This document shows, in pieces, positions 36,781 through 46,270 of a stretch of 64,000 nucleotides of DNA. This DNA comes from Novosphingobium flavum (lineage in GTDB: Bacteria; Pseudomonadota; Alphaproteobacteria; Sphingomonadales; Sphingomonadaceae), in the NCBI RefSeq assembly GCF_014230315.1, contig NZ_JACLAW010000002.1, positions 62,001 through 126,000 of the forward strand, given 5' to 3'. Below the pieces are notes generated by a model that had not been told where the DNA came from, did not search any database, and saw only the letters and a program-made list of their open reading frames with translations. A program made the position numbers and the translations under genes. The stretch's first letter is position 1. Every line of letters begins with the position of its first letter.

Positions 36781-39700
36781 TTAGAACTTGATCCCGATCG
36801 CACCACGGATGGCGGCAACGCTGTTGTTGCTGCCGAAGTCGTAAGTGCCGCCGAGCGACAGGCTCACCTTGTTCGACACGGTCGCGGTCACGCCGGCGCC
36901 GATCGAGCCGTAGCCCTTCGGATTGACGCCATTGAGAACGAACTGGGTCGAAGCCGGATCGCCAACGTAGCTGACGGTCCGCGCCGTGCCGGCGTCACCC
37001 TGGAAGGTGTACGACAGGCTGGCGTAAGGCTTGAGCGAGAAGGCCGCGGCCGGATCGGCGTTGCCCGAGAGACGGACACCGACGGTCGGATCGAACACGG
37101 TCTTGCCCGCACCCTGGACATTGAGGCCAACCCCGGCGCCACCTTCTTCGGTGAAGCCATTGGTGTGCCAGTGACGCAGGGACAGGTCGGCGAAGGGCTC
37201 AACGTTCATGCCGCCGGTCTGGAGCAGGTAGCTCAGACCGATGCTGCCGTCCCATTCGCTGCCACGGAAGTGACCGGTGATCTTGCGGGCAAGAACGGTG
37301 AGGTCACGGTGAGCATCGAAGGTCGAGAAGCCGTAGGCGAACTTCGCGTTGACGGCGAGCGGACCGAACGACTGGGTGAGGTAGGCACCCAGGGTGTAGG
37401 TATCCGCATCGACCGAGGCCGGGAAGGACATGGCGTCGAAGTTGTGACGGCCGTAGCCGAAGCCGAAGCCGAAGGCCCCGCCATCGCCGTAGCCGACGTC
37501 CACGCCGATCGCCGCACCGTAGGTGGTGGCGTCGATCTTCGAGGCACCTGAGTCCGTCCCGCTGTACTTCGCGAAGCTGCCGACCGGCGACATCCACAGG
37601 CTGACCGCACCGGCTTCGGTTTCACGACGCTGCGCCAGCTGGTCGAACTGGCCGTTGAGGACCGCGTTCTGACGCAGGTTGGCGAGCGAACCATAGATCG
37701 AACCCGAGGCCAGCTCGTTGAAGACCGTCGCGGCCTGGGTGGCGTTGAGGGTCCAGTCGAGGTTGGTGACGATGTTCGCGATATCCGCCGCGTTGCTCAG
37801 CTGGCTGAGCGACGTGTAGGTGCGAATGCCGGCAACGTCGTTGGCGAGCATGGAGACCACGCCCGGGATCGCGGCGGTGAGGGCCGAAGCCGCCGAAGCC
37901 GCGTTCGGGTTGGTCGCACCGACCGAGTAGTTCGAGCGGGTAGCCTTGAGCTGCACGGTCTGGCCCGAAGTGACAAGCGCGAGCTTGACGAACTGCGAGG
38001 ACAGGTTGCTCGACACGGTCGCCGTGTTGGCGATCGTCCCGGTGGCGGTGAACAGGGTCTGGCTTTCCGTTCCGAGGAAAATCGAACCGGTCGGGACATA
38101 GACCTTGACCGTGCCGCCCAGGTTGAGGTTGCCCCCGACCGTGACCGACGAAGCCGTGTTCGAACCACCGGTGGTGAAGCCGGTGCCCGCGCTGGTGAGG
38201 ACCGAGGTGATCGGAGCAATGAAGTCCGTCGAGGTCGACGACAGCAGGGTCGGGTTCTTGACCAGGGCCCCGTTCAGGCCAACCGCAACCGTGCCGGTGG
38301 AGGCGAAGTTGCCGGTGACCAGCAGGTTGGCACCCGTGACATAGGGCGAGAGCGTGTTGACGCTTGCACCCGTTCCCGCAGTGACCGTCGGCGTGGTCAG
38401 CAGGCCGACCACGAGGGTGCCCGAGGCACCGACCGTGACGCTGCCGTTCAGGCCGAAAATCTTCGAACCGGTGGTGACCGGGGTGATCGAAGCCGTGCCC
38501 GAGTTGACGTTCAGCGCGAAGCTGCCGCCGGTCGAACCGCCAGCCAGGCCCGCCGAGTAGGTCGGGGTCAGGACGGTGGCGCTGGCCGGGACATAGGCCG
38601 GGCCGACCAGGGTCAGGTTGCCGCCGGCGACGTTCACCACGGTGGTGGTGTTGTTGGCGCCGAAGATCGATCCCTTGGTGGTCGAACCGGTGTTCAGGTT
38701 GATCGTCGCAGCGACGTTGCTGGTCTTGACCTTGTTGCCCAGGTAGTCGGTGTAATCGGCCCCATCGACGTAGATGTTGCCGGTCAGGGCACCGTTCTGC
38801 GCAACCGTGTAGGCCTGGCCGAACAGCGTGGCAGACGGGGTGAACACCGGCGTCGGGTTGGACGTGGTGGTCGAGGTCACCGTCTGGACATAGGTGCCGT
38901 TGACGACCGAGTCGCCGAGGTAGACGTCACCCGTGATGGTGCCGCTGTTGGTCAGCGTACCGGTGGCGCCGGCCAGCGAAACCCCATTCGTCGTGCCCGA
39001 GTTCGTCACCGTCGCCGCGCCGCCCACTGGGGTGTAAACGGTGGTGGTGATGATCTTGTGGGTCGACGGGGTGAGGTTCGAGACGTCGTTGTCGCTGTAG
39101 GTGTAGGTCTCGTTCGTATCGAGCGAGTATGCACCCAGCGAACCGGCCTTGCCCGCGTTGGTCACGCTGGCAGCCGTGCGGCCTTCAGCCCAGACTTCAC
39201 CGCCGACCGTACCGTTGTTGACCACCGAAGCGGCAGCGCCAACCGCGGTGGACGAACCGGTTTCGGCAACCGTGCTGGTGCCACCGGCATAGGTGCGGGT
39301 GTAGGTGTAGGCCGTGTTGTCGTCCGAGCTTTGGGCATAGACGCTGTCGGCAACGCTCGAGCCGGCCGCGATCGTGACCGTGGCGCCGCCCAGGCCATAG
39401 GCATAGACGTCCGACACGCTCGGGATGGTCGAACCAACGCCGAGGGCCTTCTGAGCGGCCGAAGTGTTCACCGTGACCGTGGCCGTGCCGCCGGTGGCGG
39501 TGCTGGAGCTGGTCTCGATGTACTTGTTCAGCGTCGTCGGCGAAGCAGTGCCCGAGTACTGGCGCTCTTCACCGTAGGTGTAGACGCTCGAACCCGCATC
39601 GGCTTCGACATAGCCCGCAACCCGGCCGGTGACGGTGGCCGAGGCATTGCCGCGAGCCGCCGAGACGTAGACCGAATCGTCGACATAGCCGTCAACCGTG

Positions 39701-42681
39701 GCGCTGGCGTTGCCCGAGGCAGCGGCCGGCGTGTAGGTGTAGGAATACTTGTCGACGCGGGTCGAGGTACCCGCGGTCAGGTTGTAGGCCGAGATGTCGC
39801 TGCTGTTGTAGGTGTAGTCCGTACCGCCAGCATAGACGTCGAGATCGCCGTAGAGCTTGGCATTGGCACCGACCGAAGCGGTAGCCGACGACACGCCATC
39901 CACGTCGAGATCGCCGTAGACCACGCCCGAACCGGTGAGGTTGCCCACAGCGGCGCCCGAAGTGACCGTGGTGGTCTCGGCGTCGATGTCGGACGAGCTG
40001 GTGAGGGCCAGGCCCGCACCGGTGCGCAGCGTGGTGTAGGTCGAGGCCTCGGTGTCCGTCGAGATACCGTCTGCGTAGGAGTAGACGTTGCCGTAAACGG
40101 TACCCGAGACGTTGACGGTGCTGCCCGAAGTACCCTCCGAGTAGACTTCCGCGCCGTCGTAGGCATCCGACACCAGGCCCGAAACGGTGATGGTGCTGAC
40201 GCCAGCGCCGTCGGTTTCGGTCGAGTTGCTGGTTTCGGTGTAGGTCTGGGTGTTGTTCGCCGGGGTTACCGCATCCGTTGCCGTGACCGTGGTCTCGGTG
40301 TTGGAATAGGTGCCGGTGCTGTTGTCATATCCGGCGTAGGAGGTCAGCGAGCCATAGACCGTGCCCGACAGGGTCAGGGTGCTGTTGGCGGCCGCTTCCT
40401 GATAGATCGAACCGTCCTGGTTCGGCGAGAAGCTCACCTGCCCATTGGTGCCCGAATAGGTACCGGTGATGCTGCCGCCGGTGCCGGCATAGCTGCCGAC
40501 ATCGCTGTAGCTGTCCGTCACCGTGGTGACGTCACCCGCCGTCGCGGTCACCTGCTTGTAGGTCTGCAGCTCGTCCGAGCTCTGGCCATAGGTGTAGACC
40601 GAGGTCTGGCCGGCGATCTGACCGGTGTTGGTCACCGTGGCGCCGGTCACGCCGTAGACGTCGACATCGCCCTTGATGTAGCCGCCGTTGGTCAGGCTGG
40701 CGGTGCTACCGGCAGTCTGCTCAACGTAGTGGTAGGTCGTGGTGTAGTCACCCGTCACCGGAGCAGAAGCGCCGTAGGTGTAGGTGTCGACCTCGTTGGA
40801 GCCCGGCTGGGCATCGACGGTCACGCTGCCGTTGATGATCGAACCGGCAGCCGCGGTGACCGTGGCTGCGCCGTTGCTGTAGGCCGAAACGTTGCCACCG
40901 ACCTTGACGTTGGCGCCGACCGCGACCGAGGCCGTCCCCGGAGCATAGGTGTAGGTGTAGGTGTCGGTTTCGCCGCCGGCAGCCGGATAGCTGTAGGCCT
41001 GCGAGTAGTCGTAGCCGTTCATCTGGTCAGCAGTGATGCTGCCGGTGACATTGCCGTTGGCCGTGACGGTCGCCGATGTGTCGCCAACTGCGGTGACGCT
41101 GCCGCCGACCGAGCCGCCGGCCGCGACGGTGACAGCCGCCGCGCCGCCGGCACGGTTGGAGCCGTAGCCGTCGACATAGAGCGTCTCGACGCCATCAGCG
41201 TCGTAGCTGTAGTCGTCGGTGTAGGTCTCGTCATATCCGGTCGAGGAAGCGGTGATCGAGCCGGTCACCTTGCCGCTGTTGGCGACAGCGGCGCTGGTGG
41301 TGCCGGTGGCCGAGACGCTGCCGCCGATCGTGACGCCGGTGCCGACCGTGACGTTGGCCGCGCCGCCCGCCAGAGTGTAGATCGAGCTGTCGTGCTCAGC
41401 CAGGATGCTGCCATCAGCTTGGTAGCTGTTGTTGCTGACGTAGGTCGTTTCGGTGCCCTGCGAGGTGGCCGCAAGGCTGCCGGTCACATTGCCGTTGGCG
41501 GTGATCGACGCGCCGGCATCGCCATTGGCCGAAACGCCGCCGGTGCCGACAGTGCCGCCCGCGGCGACCGTGACGGTAGCCGTGCCGCCGCCCAGCTTGT
41601 AGGTTTCGAGGTTGTCGTACTCGGTGGTGTTGCCATCGGCATCGACGGTTTCGGTGTCGGTGTCCGAATAGTCGGTGCGGTTGGACGAGGCAGAGACCCC
41701 GCCGGCGCCGACCTTGCCTGCAACCGTGACGGTGGCCGAGCCAGCGCCGTTGGCGACAACGCCGGTGACATCGCCGGCAGCGGCGACAGTCACAGCGGCA
41801 GCATCGTTACCCCAGGTGTAGGAGTTTTCGTAGACCCTGGTGGTTTCACCGTCGACCGCAGCGGTCGAGCCCGAAACGGCAGAGGCAACGGTATCGCCCG
41901 CATAGGCATAGACCGTGCCGGCCTTGGCGCCGACGTTGACCGTGGCGTCGCCGGTCTCGGCATAGGCGGACAGGTCAGCGCCCGTCGTGCCGTTGAGCAG
42001 GGTGGCCGCGCCATCCTGGTTGATGACGGCATTGCCGCCGGTCCAGGTCGTGGTGGTGAAGCCGCCCGAGACGTCCGCATCGCTGGTCGAATAGGCGCTG
42101 GCGCTGACCGCGTTACCGCTGGCGACGAGGACCTTGCCGGCGGCCGTGGTGCTGACGGTGACGTTGTCGTAGCCGGTGGCATTGATCGGACCGTAGACCG
42201 TGCCGCTGTTGGTGATCGCGTTGGCGCCGCCGAAGCCGGTGGCAGAAATGCCGCTGGTGATCAGGCCGCTGTTGCTGACGGTCACGGTGTTGGCTGCGCT
42301 GGCAACGCCAACGCCCGAGAGGGTTACGCCGACCGCGTCGGTGACCGTGCCGGTGGTGACGACGCCGAGGTTGCCGGTGTTGGTGAAGGTGATCGCGCCG
42401 TCACCTTCGCCTGCCGTCCCGGTGGGAGCGAGAACGAGGTTGGCGCCGCCGGTGACAACGGCCGGCGTGGTGATGGTGATCGCGATGTCCGCGGCGGGAA
42501 GGTTGACCGCGGTGTCGATCGCGGTGTTGACGGTGGTTACCGTGCTGTTGGCGGTGATGTCCACGTCTTCGGCGAAGGCGTGGCTGGCATTGAAGCCGAC
42601 CAGTGCAGTCGTGACCGCGAGGGCAAGGCGCTGCTTGCGTGCACGATCAGACTTAGTGGAAGTTACGGAGTAAGACGTCAT
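36781..42681 (-). CDS. Giant autotransporter with repetitive Tyr/Thr-rich passenger (1966 aa)
   Basis: A type V secreted protein. The N-terminus carries an extended signal peptide (MTSYSV..., hydrophobic LALAVTTALVGFNASHAFA, cleavage near residue 37). The passenger (about 40-1690) consists of beta-helix-type modules with recurring A-x-V-T-V-A-A-G-G-x-V-G and V-T-G-S-I-T elements, interrupted roughly every 60-80 residues by acidic, Tyr- and Thr-rich loops such as YTDDYSYDADG and TYTYAPGT. The last 270 residues form the outer-membrane beta-barrel, from SLWMSPVGSFAKYSG to the terminal KF typical of Omp assembly. No protease motif was seen, so an adhesin or matrix role is more likely. ATG 42681 has GGGGGCC upstream. 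A long open frame on the opposite strand is a compositional shadow. Confidence 0.92.
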   Translation of the reverse strand: MTSYSVTSTKSDRARKQRLALAVTTALVGFNASHAFAEDVDITANSTVTTVNTAIDTAVNLPAADIAITITTPAVVTGGANLVLAPTGTAGEGDGAITFTNTGNLGVVTTGTVTDAVGVTLSGVGVASAANTVTVSNSGLITSGISATGFGGANAITNSGTVYGPINATGYDNVTVSTTAAGKVLVASGNAVSASAYSTSDADVSGGFTTTTWTGGNAVINQDGAATLLNGTTGADLSAYAETGDATVNVGAKAGTVYAYAGDTVASAVSGSTAAVDGETTRVYENSYTWGNDAAAVTVAAAGDVTGVVANGAGSATVTVAGKVGAGGVSASSNRTDYSDTDTETVDADGNTTEYDNLETYKLGGGTATVTVAAGGTVGTGGVSANGDAGASITANGNVTGSLAATSQGTETTYVSNNSYQADGSILAEHDSSIYTLAGGAANVTVGTGVTIGGSVSATGTTSAAVANSGKVTGSITASSTGYDETYTDDYSYDADGVETLYVDGYGSNRAGGAAAVTVAAGGSVGGSVTAVGDTSATVTANGNVTGSITADQMNGYDYSQAYSYPAAGGETDTYTYTYAPGTASVAVGANVKVGGNVSAYSNGAATVTAAAGSIINGSVTVDAQPGSNEVDTYTYGASAPVTGDYTTTYHYVEQTAGSTASLTNGGYIKGDVDVYGVTGATVTNTGQIAGQTSVYTYGQSSDELQTYKQVTATAGDVTTVTDSYSDVGSYAGTGGSITGTYSGTNGQVSFSPNQDGSIYQEAAANSTLTLSGTVYGSLTSYAGYDNSTGTYSNTETTVTATDAVTPANNTQTYTETSNSTETDGAGVSTITVSGLVSDAYDGAEVYSEGTSGSTVNVSGTVYGNVYSYADGISTDTEASTYTTLRTGAGLALTSSSDIDAETTTVTSGAAVGNLTGSGVVYGDLDVDGVSSATASVGANAKLYGDLDVYAGGTDYTYNSSDISAYNLTAGTSTRVDKYSYTYTPAAASGNASATVDGYVDDSVYVSAARGNASATVTGRVAGYVEADAGSSVYTYGEERQYSGTASPTTLNKYIETSSSTATGGTATVTVNTSAAQKALGVGSTIPSVSDVYAYGLGGATVTIAAGSSVADSVYAQSSDDNTAYTYTRTYAGGTSTVAETGSSTAVGAAASVVNNGTVGGEVWAEGRTAASVTNAGKAGSLGAYSLDTNETYTYSDNDVSNLTPSTHKIITTTVYTPVGGAATVTNSGTTNGVSLAGATGTLTNSGTITGDVYLGDSVVNGTYVQTVTSTTTSNPTPVFTPSATLFGQAYTVAQNGALTGNIYVDGADYTDYLGNKVKTSNVAATINLNTGSTTKGSIFGANNTTTVVNVAGGNLTLVGPAYVPASATVLTPTYSAGLAGGSTGGSFALNVNSGTASITPVTTGSKIFGLNGSVTVGASGTLVVGLLTTPTVTAGTGASVNTLSPYVTGANLLVTGNFASTGTVAVGLNGALVKNPTLLSSTSTDFIAPITSVLTSAGTGFTTGGSNTASSVTVGGNLNLGGTVKVYVPTGSIFLGTESQTLFTATGTIANTATVSSNLSSQFVKLALVTSGQTVQLKATRSNYSVGATNPNAASAASALTAAIPGVVSMLANDVAGIRTYTSLSQLSNAADIANIVTNLDWTLNATQAATVFNELASGSIYGSLANLRQNAVLNGQFDQLAQRRETEAGAVSLWMSPVGSFAKYSGTDSGASKIDATTYGAAIGVDVGYGDGGAFGFGFGYGRHNFDAMSFPASVDADTYTLGAYLTQSFGPLAVNAKFAYGFSTFDAHRDLTVLARKITGHFRGSEWDGSIGLSYLLQTGGMNVEPFADLSLRHWHTNGFTEEGGAGVGLNVQGAGKTVFDPTVGVRLSGNADPAAAFSLKPYASLSYTFQGDAGTARTVSYVGDPASTQFVLNGVNPKGYGSIGAGVTATVSNKVSLSLGGTYDFGSNNSVAAIRGAIGIKF

Positions 42682-43310
42682 TAAGGCCCCCTTTATTTGG
42701 CACCTGAACCTTGTTTCTTGGGATTTATCGCCGCGCCCATCGCGAAACGACACGTTCCCCCAGATTCCGGACGGGGTGGTAAGTCGCATCTGGCAGTTGT
42801 TCCAATGTTTTCACTGGCACTAACTGCGCGAGTATTTTACCGGCGATGCCGACCGGCAAATGCTTCCGGAATGGAATACCGGCAGAGAATGCTACCTTTT
42901 GATATAGAATTCCGGCACAAAGTGCGACTATATGACCCTACCCTTCGGTAACGCAGCAGGTAGACCGGCACTCACGACCGGTCAGGAATTCAGGGTTGAG
43001 GCGGAATTTCGGCCCGTGAGTGGCCGTGCAGTTCGAATGGGGTTGTTTCGATGAATGTTCGACCAGTCAGGCAATCCGGAAGGCCCGGGAATGGCATGAG
43101 CGGCGCCGACCCGGCGCAAGGCTGAGCCGAAGCGAGCATAGAGAGCCGCTTTATCCATCCGGATTGGACGAAGTTCAAAGTCCGTTCCAGACAATTTCAA
43201 ATATAGTCCGATCCCGCGAACCACCGGTACTGCCGATGCTTCGCGAATTGGGGGACAGTCGCGCCGAATTTCTGCCTGGCGCGGCGATTTTAAATCGGAA
43301 ACGGTGTTTC
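42682..43310. promoter_or_regulatory. 629-bp AT-richer divergent regulatory region
   Basis: This gap separates the autotransporter (leftward) from a MarR-like regulator (rightward). It is visibly richer in A and T than its surroundings and has five CCGGCA/CCGGCG half-sites between about 42840 and 42970 near an AT-rich patch (TTTTGATATAGAATT). Short open frames exist on both strands but lack ribosome-binding sites and recognisable features. It probably holds promoters and regulator sites; exact elements cannot be assigned. Confidence 0.5.
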
Positions 43311-43715
43311 ATGATGATCAATCGTGTTGATCAGGCCTCGAGCAAGCCCGTCACGCTGCCCGAGGCCCATGCCGCCCTGACGGCGCGGTTCGAGGAATTG
43401 CTGGAACTCGACCGGTCGATGACGCCGTCGCTCGGCACCTGCTTCCTGTGTCACGATTTTCGGCTGATCCTGCAGCTTTACGTGCGCAACGGGCTGACTG
43501 TGAAGGACGCCGCGCTGTCCTCGCGCCTGTCCAGCCGGGGCTTCTACGAGCTGCTGCGCCGCCTCGAACGCGACAAGGTGCTGCGCTTCGAGCAGAACCC
43601 GACCGACAAGCGCTCCAAGTCGATCATGCTTGAAGAGACGTTCAAGGATCGCCTGCTCTCCCACATCCACCGGAACTCCGGGTCCGCCTCGGTCTTCCAG
43701 TTCAGCATGGCGTGA
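43311..43715 (+). CDS. MarR-like winged-helix transcriptional regulator
   Basis: A 134-residue protein with a winged-helix domain at about 45-120: FRLILQLYVRNGLTVKDAALSSRLSSRGFYELLRRLERDKVL forms helix-turn-helix and recognition helix, and DKRSKSIML is the MarR-type wing. The N-terminal 35 residues form a helix that could dimerise. Length fits a small MarR regulator, though sequence similarity to classic members is modest. Two adjacent ATGs (43311, 43314) are possible; the frame is open to 43020, without homology. Being divergent from the autotransporter across a long gap, it is a candidate regulator of that gene. Confidence 0.72.
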   Translation: MMINRVDQASSKPVTLPEAHAALTARFEELLELDRSMTPSLGTCFLCHDFRLILQLYVRNGLTVKDAALSSRLSSRGFYELLRRLERDKVLRFEQNPTDKRSKSIMLEETFKDRLLSHIHRNSGSASVFQFSMA

Positions 43716-43905
43716 ACTGGCGGGGCGGGCGGGGACAGACAACCCGTTCGCCGGAAAGCGGGCTTCCGTTCGTCGTTCCGTCATCCCGGACTTGGCCAGG
43801 ACTCCCGCTTGCCCAAGCCCGCGCTGGCGCCGAGAGGCAGGGGGGCGCCGGAGCAATGGCTGAAATGGCGATTGCAGACCCCCTGCATTTCAATACAGTT
43901 CATAA

Positions 43906-44319
43906 GTGACTGCCTTGGCCACCGAAACTTTAGCCTTTCGTGCCGCTCTCGGGTGGGCGATTGGCCTGTTCAGCACGGTATTGATTGCCGGCTTCCTGGC
44001 AAGCCACACAAGCGGCCCACGGTCCGGCTGGGTAGCCTTTCCGATCCTTGCCGCACGAATACCACTCTTCCTTGGACCAGCAGGCGTCGGCCTGATTGTG
44101 GGACGATTGACAAGCGGACAAACTGAGATCGTCGGATACGCCGCCATAGGCATGTCCGTCGTCGCTGCGATGTGGGCGACCGCTATAATGGAGCAACTTG
44201 CCCAGAACGTCGGCCATCAACTCGTCGGAGCGCGAACTCAGCCGATCCGCTGGTGGTCGGGCGATAAAGGGAAACGAACCCGACGCAGGAAACGGAAGGC
44301 CAGAGCGAACGACGGCTAG
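43906..44319 (+). CDS. Hypothetical small membrane protein
   Basis: Unrecognised 137-residue protein with three hydrophobic segments (AALGWAIGLFSTVLIAGFLA, WVAFPILAARIPLFLGPAGVGLIVG, YAAIGMSVVAAMWATAI) and a basic C-terminus (GKRTRRRKRKAR) that should face the cytoplasm. The start is uncertain: GTG 43906 is used, with no good ribosome-binding site. GC content is lower than the neighbours. Competing open frames on the minus strand (43930-44445) lack such features. It is isolated between the MarR-like and the next hypothetical gene. Confidence 0.45.
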   Translation: MTALATETLAFRAALGWAIGLFSTVLIAGFLASHTSGPRSGWVAFPILAARIPLFLGPAGVGLIVGRLTSGQTEIVGYAAIGMSVVAAMWATAIMEQLAQNVGHQLVGARTQPIRWWSGDKGKRTRRRKRKARANDG

Positions 44320-44535
44320 TCGGCGTGTCCGCACCGTTCGCGCCTGTATTGCACAGGCGTTAGGCCGGACGCCAGTTCGGGCGCCCGCATGTGTCCGTTG
44401 CGCCCTCGCCCCCGGAACGGCCTCGACTGCCCGGAGGCCAGCCAATCATCGCACGGCGGCCTTCATGCGAGCGCGGCCTTAAAATTGGGCGGGGATCGGC
44501 CGTTTTCCCTTGGGACCATTCCCACGGAGCGCGCG

Positions 44536-44967
44536 ATGAAGGCCCTTACGCAATGCTGGTTCACGCGGATGCATGTCCTGGCCGGGCGGGCGCATCGGGA
44601 AGAGGATGGTTCGCACACCGGCTATTGCCGGCATTGCGAGCGGGCAATCGTGTCGTGGGACAGGTCGCGCTGGTTCCTGGCGGACGGGTTCAACGTGACT
44701 CACCTCGCCGAGACCGTGGGTGGCCGGTTCCTCTTCGTGCTCGACAGTTTCGAGGAAGCGGTGATCGCGCGCTATCCCGTGCCCGAGGGGGCGGATGCGG
44801 CGGCGCTCGAGGCGCTGCGCAAGGACCTGGCCGAGCGGCACAGTATCGACCGGCCGGGATCGGGGCTGGAACTGCATGACAGCGGCGCCCCGGTGCGGCG
44901 CAGGACGGCCGCGGCGCAGCGCGTTCCGGCGCTTTCGCGCGGGGGACGTTTCTCCGCCCCGGCCTGA
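44536..44967 (+). CDS. Hypothetical protein with CxxC motif
   Basis: Unrecognised 143-residue cytoplasmic protein. The N-terminal half has a compact look with GYCRHCERAIVSWDRSRW (29-46), where C31 and C34 could bind a metal with nearby histidines (H14, H20, H27). The C-terminal 45 residues are Arg/Ala-rich and probably disordered. CGGAG lies before ATG 44536. It precedes alanine dehydrogenase by 54 bp on the same strand and may be co-transcribed with it. Confidence 0.65.
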   Translation: MKALTQCWFTRMHVLAGRAHREEDGSHTGYCRHCERAIVSWDRSRWFLADGFNVTHLAETVGGRFLFVLDSFEEAVIARYPVPEGADAAALEALRKDLAERHSIDRPGSGLELHDSGAPVRRRTAAAQRVPALSRGGRFSAPA

Positions 44968-45021
44968 GCCATTGAAGCGGGCGCCCCGCGTTCATACCTC
45001 GCTGGACGAGAGGAACGGCCC

Positions 45022-46152
45022 ATGCGCATCGGCACTGTCCGCGAGATCAAGAACCATGAGTACCGGGTCGGCCTGACCCCGGAGAGTGTGCGCGAACTGG
45101 TGGCGCACGGGCACGAGGTGCTGGTCGAGAGCGGAGCCGGCCTTGGCATCGGCGCGCGCGACACCGACTATGCCGGGGCGGGAGCAACCATCGTGCCCGA
45201 TGCGGCCGAAGTGTTCGGACGGGCCGACCTGCTGGTCAAGGTCAAGGAGCCCCAGGCGGCGGAGCGGGCCCTGCTGCGGCCCGGGCAGGTGCTGTTCACT
45301 TACCTTCACCTTGCGCCGGACCCCCAGCAGGCGGCCGACCTGCTGCGATCGGGGGTGAGCGCGATCGCCTATGAAACGGTGACCGGGGCCGGGCGTTCGC
45401 TGCCGCTGCTCAAGCCGATGAGCCAGGTGGCCGGGCGGATGAGCATTCAGGCCGGGGCGACAGCGCTGGAAAAGGCGCACGGCGGGCGCGGGGTCCTGCT
45501 TGGCGGGGTGCCGGGGGTGCTGCCGGGCAAGGTGGTCGTGCTGGGCGGCGGGGTGGTCGGCTTCAACGCGGCGCAGATGGCCGTGGGGCTGGGCGCCGAC
45601 GTGACCGTGCTCGACCGCGATCCCGAAGTGCTGGAGCGGTTGGGCATCCATTTCGAGAGCCGGGCCAAGACCCGCTTCGCCAACCAAGCCAATATTGCCG
45701 AAGTGATCTGCGAGGCCGACCTCGTGATCGGTGCCGTGCTGGTGCCGGGAGCCTCGGCCCCGCGCCTCGTCACCCGCGGCATGCTGGGCTGCATGAAGCA
45801 GGGGGCCGTGCTGGTCGACGTGGCGATCGATCAGGGCGGGTGCTTCGAGACCTCGCACCCCACGACCCATGACGCGCCGACGTTCGTGGTGGACGGCATC
45901 GTCCACTATTGCGTGGCCAACATGCCCGGCGCCGTGGCGCGGACCAGCACCTATGCGCTCAACAACGTGACCCTGCCCCATGCCCTGCGCATCGCCGATG
46001 CCTCGGGCGGCCCCGGCGGCTGGCGCGCGGCCCTGCGCAGCGATCCGCATCTGGCCGCCGGGCTCAACATCCATGCCGGGGCGATCACGCACGGCGCCGT
46101 GGCCGAGGCGCTGGGGCTGGAGCTGACCCCGCTGGAACAGGCGCTGGCCTGA
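45022..46152 (+). CDS. ald: Alanine dehydrogenase
   Basis: Reversibly deaminates L-alanine to pyruvate and ammonia with NAD. The 376-residue protein matches the family length. Substrate residues R15 (EYRVGLTP), K73 or K75 (LLVKVKEPQ) and H96 (FTYLHLA) are present, and the Rossmann motif [17 protein letters not shown] lies at about 169-185. The segment [23 protein letters not shown] is highly characteristic. AGAGGAA precedes the ATG. It is followed by a chemoreceptor-like gene after 118 bp. Confidence 0.97.
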   Translation: MRIGTVREIKNHEYRVGLTPESVRELVAHGHEVLVESGAGLGIGARDTDYAGAGATIVPDAAEVFGRADLLVKVKEPQAAERALLRPGQVLFTYLHLAPDPQQAADLLRSGVSAIAYETVTGAGRSLPLLKPMSQVAGRMSIQAGATALEKAHGGRGVLLGGVPGVLPGKVVVLGGGVVGFNAAQMAVGLGADVTVLDRDPEVLERLGIHFESRAKTRFANQANIAEVICEADLVIGAVLVPGASAPRLVTRGMLGCMKQGAVLVDVAIDQGGCFETSHPTTHDAPTFVVDGIVHYCVANMPGAVARTSTYALNNVTLPHALRIADASGGPGGWRAALRSDPHLAAGLNIHAGAITHGAVAEALGLELTPLEQALA

Positions 46153-46270
46153 GGACAGCCGGGCGCGATCACGGGTTTGTGCGGAGTTTCGCTTTCGGGC
46201 GATGGCAAGCCTGTCCGTTCATGCTGCGCCGCACACAAAGCGGCGCTCGGCTCGCGGGGGAATTGGTCAT

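Noticed and set aside
39058..42684. 1208-codon open frame on the plus strand opposite the autotransporter gene
   Set aside because: The repetitive, codon-biased autotransporter sequence leaves few stops in the opposite frame. The predicted protein is Arg/Gly/Val-rich with no signal, domain or ribosome-binding site.
42697..43224. Short open frames (84 and 80 codons) in the autotransporter-regulator gap
   Set aside because: No ribosome-binding sites, no recognisable sequence features, and they overlap the likely promoter region.
43020..43310. 97-codon N-terminal extension of the MarR-like regulator
   Set aside because: The extension has no regulator homology, includes several cysteines and Arg-rich segments, and covers the AT-richer promoter region; ATG 43311 gives a normal MarR length.
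43930..44445. 171-codon minus-strand open frame overlapping the small membrane protein
   Set aside because: No hydrophobic or domain signal; Arg/Ala/Pro-rich shadow. The plus-strand frame with three transmembrane segments is favoured.
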